Positions 14,938-22,346 of a DNA stretch of 64,000 bases are shown piece after piece. Both the position numbers and the translations under genes were made by a program. The notes under the pieces are model-generated. The model was not told the DNA's origin. It ran no database searches and saw only the letters and a list, made by a program, of their open reading frames with translations. Source of the stretch: JANNVK01 sp031430435 (GTDB taxonomy: Bacteria; Acidobacteriota; Blastocatellia; Pyrinomonadales; Pyrinomonadaceae); assembly GCA_031430435.1 (NCBI GenBank), contig JANPBM010000118.1, forward strand, positions 18,937-82,936, written 5' to 3'. Numbering within the stretch: position 1 is the stretch's first letter; each line of letters opens with the position of its first letter.

Positions 14938-15828
14938 TTAAGTTTTTGCAACTTGCAACAGTTGAACAAATTTTTTCGCGGCAATAGTCAGAGTTTTATC
15001 GCTCCGATAGATAACGCCGACGGGGCGAATCCATTCTTTTTCGGCAAGATGAATTGCCGCCAACTGTTTGTTGCGTTCTTCGTCGATGACCGATGAATGC
15101 GGGACAATCGCCAGCCCGAAACCGACTTCGACCGCGCGTTTTATCGTTTCGATATTGTCGAATTCCGCGACTTTTTTAACCGTTACGCCGTAAGATTTCA
15201 AAATCTTGTCGGTTGCCTTGCGCGTCGGAATATCGCGCTCAAACAACACAAAATCAAGATTGTCGAGTTCTTTGCAACGAATTTCTTTGCGTTTGGCAAA
15301 TTCGTGAGTCGGCGGACAAATAACTACCAATTTATCACTCCGCATAGCGACAATTTCCAATCCGCGACGCGGTTCGGGAAACGCGACCACGCCGAGTTCG
15401 ACCGCGCCAACCAACACATCGCGGACAACTCTGGTCGTCCGTGAATACTCCAAATCAATTTTTGCCGCAGGAAATTTCGACATAAATTCACGCACCTTCG
15501 GCGGCAATTCGTGCAACCCGACACTGTAAACCGTGGCAACTTTGACCGTTCCGCTGATTGTTCCGACCATTCCGCGCATACTTTCGTGCAGTTGATCGTA
15601 ACTTTCCAACACAGTTTTGCACTCACGATAAAAAACTTCGCCCGCCGCCGTCATTCTGATTTCGCGCCGACCGCGCACACGCTCCAGCAAACGGCGTTGA
15701 AATTTTTCTTCCAACGTGCGAATCTGTTGACTGACAGCAGATTGCGTGACGAAATTTCGTTCGGCGGCGAGCGAAAAACTTTGTGTTTCAACTAAATCGC
15801 AATAAACTTTTAATGTTTCGATGTGCAT
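14938..15828 (-). CDS. LysR-family transcriptional regulator
   Basis: A 296-residue regulator with the N-terminal winged helix-turn-helix (FSLAAERNFVTQSAVSQQI, residues 17-35) and a periplasmic-binding-protein-like effector domain. The tail resembles CysB/CysL-type members (VKKVAEFDNIETIKRAVEVG). Start ATG at 15826-15828. It is transcribed away from sdhC, with 159 bases between the two start codons; that gap holds a strong dyad (15889-15915) and a flanking direct repeat, as expected for a LysR-type regulator acting on its divergent neighbour and on itself. The inducer is unknown. Control of succinate dehydrogenase is an inference from position. Confidence 0.92.
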   Translation of the reverse strand: MHIETLKVYCDLVETQSFSLAAERNFVTQSAVSQQIRTLEEKFQRRLLERVRGRREIRMTAAGEVFYRECKTVLESYDQLHESMRGMVGTISGTVKVATVYSVGLHELPPKVREFMSKFPAAKIDLEYSRTTRVVRDVLVGAVELGVVAFPEPRRGLEIVAMRSDKLVVICPPTHEFAKRKEIRCKELDNLDFVLFERDIPTRKATDKILKSYGVTVKKVAEFDNIETIKRAVEVGFGLAIVPHSSVIDEERNKQLAAIHLAEKEWIRPVGVIYRSDKTLTIAAKKFVQLLQVAKT

Positions 15829-15878
15829 AACTTGTATTATAAGTATTTCTACATAATTTACGCAAGAGATTTCATTTC

Positions 15879-15915
15879 ATCTTATTAAATCTTATTAAAA
15901 TAGTTTTGATAAGAT
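15879..15915. promoter_or_regulatory. Candidate LysR-regulator operator between lysR gene and sdhC
   Basis: A near-perfect dyad, 'atcttattaaaa' (15889-15900), 3-base spacer, 'ttttgataagat' (15904-15915), matches at 11 of 12 positions. It is preceded directly by another 'atcttattaa' (15879-15888). A dyad with T...A ends plus an extra half-site is typical of LysR-type sites. It lies about 72 bases upstream of the sdhC start. Confidence 0.6.
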
Positions 15916-15987
15916 GATATACAGTTGCCGAAATGCGAGTTTAGATTTAGAATTTTATTCGCAAATCAAAATTTAAGAATAAAGTTT

Positions 15988-16713
15988 ATGGCTATCAAAA
16001 TAAGCAATAGTTTTTTGCTCAGAAAGTTACATCAGTTGACGGGAATTGTGCCGCTCGGACTGTTTTTCGGCGTACACATGTTGACCAACGCCAAGTCAAT
16101 GTACGGCGACAAAGTTTTTAATTCGGCAGTCGAAGACATTCATCATCTCCCGTTTTTACTTTTAATCGAAATTTTCGGCATCTTTCTGCCGTTGTTATAT
16201 CATTCGGTTTACGGAATAATAATTTCGGCAGAAGCGAAAAATAACGTCGGCAATTACAATTACGGCAGAAATTGGCTCTATCTTTTTCAAAGGGTTACAG
16301 GCGTGCTTTTGTTCCTTTTCCTATTGTTTCACCTTTTGCATTTCCGTTGGGGATTTTTCGGCACATTCGGCTTAACAAACGTTGCCGTTGCCGGAAACGC
16401 CGACAAAGCATTTGCGATTGTCGCCACGGATTTCAGACAAATTTGGGTGCTTGTTTTCTACATTTTGGGGATTGCGACAACGGCTTGGCATTTGGCTTAC
16501 GGATTGTTTTTATTCGCGGTTGATTGGGGAATTGTGATCGGCGAAAAAGCACAAAGTTATTTATTGAAAGGCGTGGCGGCAGTCGGAATCGGATTATTTG
16601 CGGTCGGCACAAACGCGGCATTTTCATTTGTTCGTCCGTGCGGATTGATGCCGCAGTTTATGTGCGAACAGCCGAAAACTTCGGCGAAGTCGGTTGAGAC
16701 AAAATCTTTCTAA
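15988..16713 (+). CDS. sdhC: Succinate dehydrogenase cytochrome b558 subunit
   Basis: Membrane anchor of a type B succinate:quinone oxidoreductase, which passes electrons from the iron-sulfur subunit to quinone. The 241-residue product from the ATG at 15988 has five hydrophobic segments (near residues 18-36, 48-72, 95-115, 145-165 and 185-210), with His in FGVHML, YHSVYG, FLLFHLLHFRW and TTAWHLAYG as likely haem ligands. The single-polypeptide five-helix anchor matches the Bacillus-like b558 family and not the SdhC/SdhD pair. First gene of an sdhCAB operon; sdhA follows after 12 bases. Confidence 0.92.
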   Translation: MAIKISNSFLLRKLHQLTGIVPLGLFFGVHMLTNAKSMYGDKVFNSAVEDIHHLPFLLLIEIFGIFLPLLYHSVYGIIISAEAKNNVGNYNYGRNWLYLFQRVTGVLLFLFLLFHLLHFRWGFFGTFGLTNVAVAGNADKAFAIVATDFRQIWVLVFYILGIATTAWHLAYGLFLFAVDWGIVIGEKAQSYLLKGVAAVGIGLFAVGTNAAFSFVRPCGLMPQFMCEQPKTSAKSVETKSF

Positions 16714-16725
16714 TTTTCTAAAAAT

Positions 16726-18504
16726 ATGGGTATCAAAATAGCGATTGTTGGCGGTGGTTTGGCAGGTTTGGCGGCGGCGATGAAGATTGCCGAAGCGGGA
16801 CACGAAGTTGATTTATTTTCGGTTGTGCCGGTTAAAAGGTCGCATTCCGTTTGCGCGCAAGGCGGCATCAACGGTGCGGTCAATACAAAAGGCGAAGGCG
16901 ATTCAACGCACGAACATTTCGATGATACGGTTTACGGCGGAGACTTTTTGGCGAATCAGCCGCCCGTGCAAAGAATGTGCGATATGGCACCGCAAATCAT
17001 TTATTTGTTCGACAGAATGGGCGTTCCGTTCTCTCGAACAAAAGAAGGTTTGCTCGATTTCAGACGTTTCGGCGGAACTCGCCATCACCGCACGGCGTTC
17101 GCCGGAGCATCAACCGGACAACAACTTTTATATGCGTTAGACGAACAAGTTCGACGCTTCGAAGCAGACAAAAAAGTTACCAAATACGAAGGTTGGGAAA
17201 TGATGTCGCTGGTGATGGACGATCATCAAGTTTGTCGCGGATTAGTGGCGATGAATCTGCAAACATTAGAGTTAAAAGTATTTGACGCGGATGCCGTGAT
17301 TATGGCAACCGGCGGTCCGGGACTTGTTTTCGGCAAATCAACCAATTCGCAAACCTGCACGGGAAGTGCGGCGGCGGCGGCGTATGTGCAGGGCGCGAAA
17401 TACGCGAACGGCGAATTTATCCAAGTTCACCCGACTTCGATTCCCGGCGAAGACAAACTTCGCTTGATGAGCGAATCTGCCCGAGGTGAAGGCGGACGAG
17501 TTTGGGTACCGAAAAATCAAGGCGATAAACGTTCGCCGAAAGATATTCCGACTGAAGAACGTTGGTATTTCCTCGAAGAAAAATATCCGGCTTACGGCAA
17601 CTTGGTTCCGCGTGATATTGCGACGCGAGAAATTTTTCAAGTCTGCATCGAAGGCAACGGCGTTGGCGGAGAAAATCAAGTTTATCTCGATTTAACGCAT
17701 ATTCCGGCGGAAACCTTGACGCGAAAACTCGGCGCGATTTTGGAAATTTACGAAATGTTTGTCGGCGACGATCCGAGATATGTGCCGATGCGGATTTTTC
17801 CAGGCGTTCATTACTCGATGGGCGGACTTTGGGTAGATTTTGAGCAACGCACGAATGTTCCCGGACTTTTTGCCGCCGGCGAATGCGATTATTCGATTCA
17901 CGGTGCCAACAGATTAGGTGCAAACTCTTTGTTATCTTGTGTTTACGGCGGATTCACGGCGGCTCCGAGCGCGATAAACTTTGTCAAAGGTTTGGAACGA
18001 ACATCAAGCGGAATGAACGGAATTCACGCCGCCGAACTAAAAAAACAACAAGAAATCAACGACCAAATTATCAACCGCACAGGCACGGAAAATCAATATA
18101 AACTGCACGAAGAAATGGGCAAAATTATGACGGAAAACGTTACGGTTGTCCGTTATAACGATAAGCTCAAAGCAACCGACGAAAAATTGGTCGAACTGCA
18201 AGATCGTTTGAAAAACACTTCGATAAACGATTCGAATTTGTGGGCGACACAAGCCGTTCCGCACGCCCGACAGTTGAAAAATATGTTGGAATTGGCGAGA
18301 GTAATCACGCTTGGTGCATTGAACCGCGACGAATCTCGCGGCGCTCATTACAAGCCTGAGTTTCCGGATCGCGACGACGATAAATTCTTGAAAACAACGA
18401 TTGCGGAATACTCGTCGGAAGCACCGATTTTGAGTTACGAAGCGGTTGACCACGGACTGATCGAACCGCGAAAACGCGATTACAGCAAAGCAAAAGCGGC
18501 GTAA
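16726..18504 (+). CDS. sdhA: Succinate dehydrogenase flavoprotein subunit
   Basis: Catalytic subunit oxidising succinate to fumarate at the cytoplasmic face of the membrane. The dinucleotide fold is at the start (AIVGGGLAGLAAAMK), His40 in KRSHSVCAQGGIN is the expected covalent FAD ligand, and the active-site stretches RRFGGTRHHRTAFAGASTG and HPTSIPGEDKLRLMSESAR are present. At 592 residues it has the length of the type B enzymes. It is preceded by sdhC and would normally be followed directly by sdhB; here two Uma2 genes are inserted, beginning 4 bases after its stop. Confidence 0.95.
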   Translation: MGIKIAIVGGGLAGLAAAMKIAEAGHEVDLFSVVPVKRSHSVCAQGGINGAVNTKGEGDSTHEHFDDTVYGGDFLANQPPVQRMCDMAPQIIYLFDRMGVPFSRTKEGLLDFRRFGGTRHHRTAFAGASTGQQLLYALDEQVRRFEADKKVTKYEGWEMMSLVMDDHQVCRGLVAMNLQTLELKVFDADAVIMATGGPGLVFGKSTNSQTCTGSAAAAAYVQGAKYANGEFIQVHPTSIPGEDKLRLMSESARGEGGRVWVPKNQGDKRSPKDIPTEERWYFLEEKYPAYGNLVPRDIATREIFQVCIEGNGVGGENQVYLDLTHIPAETLTRKLGAILEIYEMFVGDDPRYVPMRIFPGVHYSMGGLWVDFEQRTNVPGLFAAGECDYSIHGANRLGANSLLSCVYGGFTAAPSAINFVKGLERTSSGMNGIHAAELKKQQEINDQIINRTGTENQYKLHEEMGKIMTENVTVVRYNDKLKATDEKLVELQDRLKNTSINDSNLWATQAVPHARQLKNMLELARVITLGALNRDESRGAHYKPEFPDRDDDKFLKTTIAEYSSEAPILSYEAVDHGLIEPRKRDYSKAKAA

Positions 18505-18508
18505 AGTT

Positions 18509-19084
18509 ATGGCTTTGAAGGCTAAAAAGAAACGATACCACACGCCCGCAAAATACTTGGCATTAGAAGAAAAAGCTGAGTTTCGGAGTGAATTTGACAA
18601 TGGTGAAATTGTCGCAATGGCTGGCAGTTCGTTGAATCATGCTCGAATTGCGAGAAATATTGACCGTGCTTTCGGTCGGCGGCTAAAAGCCGAATGGGAA
18701 TCTTTTACGGCAGATGTGAAAGTCTGGGTTCAAAGCTATCAAAAATTTTATTATCCCGACGTTTTAGTGATCTGCGGCAAACCGAAATTTTACGAAAAAC
18801 GTAATGATACGATTGAAAATCCGAAATTATTGGTTGAAGTTTTATCAAAAAGTACCGAAGCAAAAGATCGCGGAGAAAAATTCTTTGCATATCAAAAATT
18901 AGAATCGGTTGAAGAATACATTTTAGTTTCGCAAGATAAATATTTGGTTGAAAAGTTTACCAAGCAAAATGACGGCAGTTGGAAGTATTTGGCAACAATA
19001 GGAATTGAAAGCGAAGTTAATTTTGAATCGGTTGAAGAAACGCTGAAGTTAAACGAAATATATGATTTAGTCGAGTTTGAATAA
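18509..19084 (+). CDS. Uma2-family (DUF820) putative nuclease, copy 1, inside the sdh operon
   Basis: A 191-residue Uma2/DUF820 protein, a family with the PD-(D/E)xK restriction-endonuclease fold. Visible core: an acidic start LEEKAEFRSEFDNGEIVAM, then YPDVLVICGKP with the catalytic Asp, LLVEVLSKSTEAKDRGEKF with the Glu and Lys positions, and the closing EEYILVSQD. It begins 4 bases after sdhA and shares one base with the next Uma2 gene (stop TAA overlaps ATG), so it is fully embedded in the operon. It shares about 18 near-identical residues at its start with copy 2, which shows tandem duplication. The cellular role of Uma2 proteins is poorly known; no methyltransferase is nearby. Confidence 0.9.
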   Translation: MALKAKKKRYHTPAKYLALEEKAEFRSEFDNGEIVAMAGSSLNHARIARNIDRAFGRRLKAEWESFTADVKVWVQSYQKFYYPDVLVICGKPKFYEKRNDTIENPKLLVEVLSKSTEAKDRGEKFFAYQKLESVEEYILVSQDKYLVEKFTKQNDGSWKYLATIGIESEVNFESVEETLKLNEIYDLVEFE

Positions 19085-19665
19085 TGGCACTAAGAGCAAC
19101 AAAACAAAAGCGTTACACTCCCGGCGAATATTTAGCTTTGGAAGAAAAAGCTGAGTTTCGGAGTGAGTTTGTTGACGGTTATATCTTTGAAATGTCGGGC
19201 GGAACAGAGAATCATAATACGATTACACTCAATATTGCTTCAGATTTACGGGCAAAATTACGCGGAAAATGCAAGACCTTTGCCATTGATGTCAAAGTTT
19301 GGATAGCTGCTTGGAACACTTTTGTTTATCCGGATGTCTTTTTAATTTGCAGTGAATCGCTTTATTTTGAAAATCGAAAAGATATTTTGACGAATCCGGC
19401 TTTGGTTATTGAAGTATTGTCGGACGGAACTCGAAGATACGATAAGCGGGAAAAGTTTTTAGGTTATCAAACGCTTGATTCTTTAAAGGAATACATATTA
19501 GTTGACCAAAACACATATTTGGTTGAGCAATTTGTAAAAGAATCGACCGGAGTTTGGAAGTATTTTGTAACTATTGGGGCAGAAAGCGAAATAGTTTTGA
19601 GAACGCTGAATGAAACAATGAAATTAAGCGAAATATACGATTTAGTCGAGTTTGAAAACAATTAA
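19084..19665 (+). CDS. Uma2-family (DUF820) putative nuclease, copy 2, inside the sdh operon
   Basis: A 193-residue sister of the preceding gene. Same core: YLALEEKAEFRSEFVDGYIF, VYPDVFLICSE, ALVIEVLSDGTRRYDKREKF and KEYILVDQN; the predicted catalytic Asp, Glu and Lys are kept, so both copies look intact. The start ATG overlaps the stop of copy 1 by one base, and sdhB begins 3 bases after its stop, so expression must follow that of the succinate dehydrogenase genes. Divergence from copy 1 outside the motifs suggests the duplication is old enough for the two to differ in specificity or to form a heteromer (inference). Confidence 0.9.
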   Translation: MALRATKQKRYTPGEYLALEEKAEFRSEFVDGYIFEMSGGTENHNTITLNIASDLRAKLRGKCKTFAIDVKVWIAAWNTFVYPDVFLICSESLYFENRKDILTNPALVIEVLSDGTRRYDKREKFLGYQTLDSLKEYILVDQNTYLVEQFVKESTGVWKYFVTIGAESEIVLRTLNETMKLSEIYDLVEFENN

Positions 19666-19668
19666 ATT

Positions 19669-20469
19669 ATGAGTACAAACGGTCATGTTGAGAAAAAAAG
19701 ATTAACGAATCCGCCGCAGACGATTGAAATTCGGATGAAACGGCGTGAAAAAGTCGGTGCGGAGCAATATTCCGAAACGTTTGAAATTCCGTATCGCCGA
19801 AATTTGAACGTGATCTCGGTTTTAATGGATATTCGCAAAAGTCCGGTAACAAAAGACGGCAAAGATACCACGCCGCCGGTTTGGGATATGAGTTGTTTGG
19901 AACAAGTTTGCGGGACTTGCACGATGGTTATTAACGGCAAAGTTCGCCAATCTTGCTCGGCGTTGGTGGACGATTTGTTGCTGTTGACGGGAAATAACGT
20001 GATTACGTTGGAGCCGATGACGAAATTCCCGAATGTCAGAGATTTACGAGTCGATCGTTCGCCGATGTTCAATCATTTGAAACAAGTTCACGCGTGGGTT
20101 GAGCTTGACGGAACGCACGATCTTGGTCCCGCCGAAAAAATGTCGAACGAAAAAGCTCAGGAACGATATGCGTTAAGTCGTTGTATGACTTGCGGTTGCT
20201 GTCTCGAAGCGTGTCCGCAATACGACGGCGACAATTACATCGGACCGCAAGCAATCGGACAAGCAAGGCTTTTTAATATGCACCCGACGGGCAAAATTAC
20301 GATGGACGAACGGCTTGAAGGTTTGATGGGCGACGACGGAATCGGCAACTGTGGCAACGCTCAAAACTGTGTCAAAGTTTGTCCGATGGGCGTTCCGCTG
20401 ACCAAAGCGATTTACGAAACTAACCGCGATATTACGGTGAATGCGTTGTTTGGCTGGCTGAAAAAATAG
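19669..20469 (+). CDS. sdhB: Succinate dehydrogenase iron-sulfur subunit
   Basis: Electron-transfer subunit carrying three iron-sulfur centres. The plant-type [2Fe-2S] site is in CLEQVCGTCTMVINGK with a downstream Cys (RQSC); the ferredoxin-like part has CMTCGCCLEACP and CGNAQNCVKVCPMGVPL. The 266-residue length is ordinary. The gene lies 3 bases after the second Uma2 gene and ends the operon, being followed by a strong intrinsic terminator at 20494. The pair of nuclease genes between sdhA and sdhB is the only abnormality in this operon. Confidence 0.94.
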   Translation: MSTNGHVEKKRLTNPPQTIEIRMKRREKVGAEQYSETFEIPYRRNLNVISVLMDIRKSPVTKDGKDTTPPVWDMSCLEQVCGTCTMVINGKVRQSCSALVDDLLLLTGNNVITLEPMTKFPNVRDLRVDRSPMFNHLKQVHAWVELDGTHDLGPAEKMSNEKAQERYALSRCMTCGCCLEACPQYDGDNYIGPQAIGQARLFNMHPTGKITMDERLEGLMGDDGIGNCGNAQNCVKVCPMGVPLTKAIYETNRDITVNALFGWLKK

Positions 20470-20493
20470 AAGGTTTGAACTTGAATTTCTCTG

Positions 20494-20526
20494 AGGACGG
20501 AAGCGATAAACTTCCGTCCTTTTTTT
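20494..20526 (+). terminator. Intrinsic terminator of the sdh operon
   Basis: Perfect 10-bp stem AGGACGGAAG / CTTCCGTCCT (20494-20503 and 20511-20520), 7-base loop, followed directly by six T. Confidence 0.95.
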
Positions 20527-20712
20527 ATTTTCGGTTAAAATCTGCGGCAATAAATGAATTTTTACACAAGCAAATTACTCACTTCAATTTTGAGAATACT
20601 AAAACTCGTGTTAGGCTGAATTGAAAATTTACTATCGGAAAACAAGTTTTGTAAAGCAGTTGCCAAGTACAATACTAATTTTAACTTCTTGCGGTCTTCC
20701 GCCCTGAGTGTT

Positions 20713-21435
20713 ATGTCCAAACAATGCCCAAATTGTAATCTCATTTACGAAGAAACTGAATTCTTCTGCCAGAATGACGGCTCAGTCTTAGTTTCACTAA
20801 ATCAATCGGCAGAAACTGTCATCATAAAATCTCCACAGATGCGTTCGTCCGGTAATCCGCCAACGATTAAACAACCAAATCTACATTTAATTTACGGAGT
20901 CATTTTGCTGCTTTCAGTAGTTGCGGTTGGCTTTGGCGTGGCATATTTCAGTAATCAAAAAAAGGAGCAACCGAAAGTTTCCGAGAAAATACAGAATAAT
21001 GAAAAAGAAAACGCAACTGTTAAGGTTGACGATAAAGAACTTGAGACCAAGCCGAAGTTGACCGTTGAAGCTGTTAAGGACTTATTACAAAAATGGGAAA
21101 CGGCTCAAGATAACCGGAGTTTTTCGGCGTATCAAGATTGTTACACATCGCCATTCAAAGGCATCAAAACTACCAAAAAAGGCGATACCGTTTACGATTA
21201 CAGCGGTTGGATGGCAGACCGCAGAAAAATGTTAAATACCGCCGTCGGGTTAGATATTGAAATTAAAAATCTCAGTATCACGTTGGCGGGTGATTCGGCG
21301 ACCGCAACTTTTGACCAATACTATCGGTCGTTACGGTATAGCGATTGGGGTCCGAAAGAGATAAAAATAAAACAAACTTCGAGCGGTGCGAAGATTTTTT
21401 ATGAAAACTTAAAGGCTTCTTATCCGGTGAAATAA
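20713..21435 (+). CDS. Zinc-ribbon membrane protein with NTF2/SnoaL-like C-terminal domain
   Basis: A 240-residue protein starting at the ATG at 20713. Residues 1-30 form a small zinc ribbon, MSKQCPNCNLIYEETEFFCQNDGS (C-x2-C, then F-C-x2-D-G). A single transmembrane helix follows around residues 60-83 (LIYGVILLLSVVAVGFGVAYF), then a charged linker and an extracytoplasmic domain from about residue 115 (VEAVKDLLQKWETAQDNRS ... DQYYRSLRYSDW) resembling the NTF2/SnoaL fold. The same three-part plan is seen in the genes at 55929 and 56901. The ribbon faces the cytoplasm if topology is N-in. Function unknown; signalling or assembly at the envelope is possible. Confidence 0.8.
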   Translation: MSKQCPNCNLIYEETEFFCQNDGSVLVSLNQSAETVIIKSPQMRSSGNPPTIKQPNLHLIYGVILLLSVVAVGFGVAYFSNQKKEQPKVSEKIQNNEKENATVKVDDKELETKPKLTVEAVKDLLQKWETAQDNRSFSAYQDCYTSPFKGIKTTKKGDTVYDYSGWMADRRKMLNTAVGLDIEIKNLSITLAGDSATATFDQYYRSLRYSDWGPKEIKIKQTSSGAKIFYENLKASYPVK

Positions 21436-21449
21436 TTTGAGGTAATACT

Positions 21450-22220
21450 ATGAAACAATGCCCAATATGTTTGCAAAACTATGACGATACAGAATATTTC
21501 TGTGCAAACGACGGTTCAACGCTGATGGTTGAAAACAACTTAAACTACATTCCGTTTAATAATTCCGAAGAAATACTAACGCAGGTTGTTTCCAGACCTT
21601 TTCAATCGCAAGCTGTTGTGCCGCCTAAAAGCGATTCGGCAAAATGGTTGTATTTGATAATCGGTGTTTTAGCCGCAAGTTTGCTTGGTATCTCGATTTA
21701 TTTGCTGATGCCGAACAATAAAGCATCGAAAAGCGAAAAAGCGAACGAAACTCAGAAAAACTCGGAATCAGCCAATGAAAATATTTCAAATAATCCAAAT
21801 ACGGAGAGCGTTGAACAAACAACTTTAATGAACGTTGCTCCTTCGGTAAAGCCGGTTTCAAAAAAAGCTAACAAACCAAATATATCAACGAAGGTAAGTA
21901 ACCCAACTGTTGCCGGAAATACACAATTTACAAGTGATGAAGAACCAATCAGACCAATGAATGGTAAACCTTCCGTTGACGGAAACTCACAATTTACAAT
22001 TAGTGAAGAACCAATCGGACCGATGAGTTCTCCCCCTTCTGTTGATGGAAATTCAACATTTACAAATGTTCCTGCTAATACACAGGGAAGACCGATAAAA
22101 GGACCACCAAACGTAAAAGTGATTGGAAATGGTTCAACAAACGTAAAAGTTATGCCAACGAATGCTAAAACTGCCACCAAACCACCTGTAAAGGTAATCA
22201 GGATGCCTGCAAATTATTAA
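21450..22220 (+). CDS. Zinc-ribbon membrane protein with internal repeats
   Basis: A 256-residue product, 14 bases after the preceding zinc-ribbon gene and probably in the same transcript. It starts with the same head (MKQCPICLQNYDDTEYFCAN), has a transmembrane helix near residues 67-90 (WLYLIIGVLAASLLGISIYLL) and then a low-complexity Asn/Ser/Pro-rich outer part. The latter holds three imperfect repeats of about 22 residues built on T-V-A-G-N-T-Q-F-T / S-V-D-G-N-S-Q-F-T and E-E-P-I-G-P-M. The C-terminal end is uncertain: another frame continues with coding character to 22336, and one added A near 22190 would join them. No catalytic motif is visible. Confidence 0.7.
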   Translation: MKQCPICLQNYDDTEYFCANDGSTLMVENNLNYIPFNNSEEILTQVVSRPFQSQAVVPPKSDSAKWLYLIIGVLAASLLGISIYLLMPNNKASKSEKANETQKNSESANENISNNPNTESVEQTTLMNVAPSVKPVSKKANKPNISTKVSNPTVAGNTQFTSDEEPIRPMNGKPSVDGNSQFTISEEPIGPMSSPPSVDGNSTFTNVPANTQGRPIKGPPNVKVIGNGSTNVKVMPTNAKTATKPPVKVIRMPANY

Positions 22221-22336
22221 CGCAGTTAGGGCAAACCGACAACAATGCAGTTTATCCGTTCCATTATAGATTTCCGGAAAAAGTTGATGAAATTACAAAA
22301 AGTGTGATGTTACAAGTTTTTAACAAAAAGAAATGA
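22169..22336 (+). pseudogene. Orphan coding-like tail, possible frameshifted C-terminus of the preceding gene
   Basis: A frame open from 22169 to the TGA at 22334-22336, without its own start codon. It reads GNQDACKLLTQLGQTDNN followed by a segment with PFHYRFPEKVDEITKSV and a Lys-rich end. Composition is clearly protein-like. It is in the +2 frame relative to the gene at 21450; changing AAA to AAAA at about 22190 would fuse the two into one protein. Either the 21450 gene has lost its normal end by a one-base deletion (or a sequencing error), or this is a stump of a deleted gene upstream of the ABC transporter. Confidence 0.5.
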
Positions 22337-22346
22337 ATTTATCACG

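Noticed and set aside
18509..19665. Uma2 pair as a restriction-modification system
   Set aside because: No methyltransferase or specificity gene nearby, and the family is not established as a restriction enzyme; left as putative nucleases.
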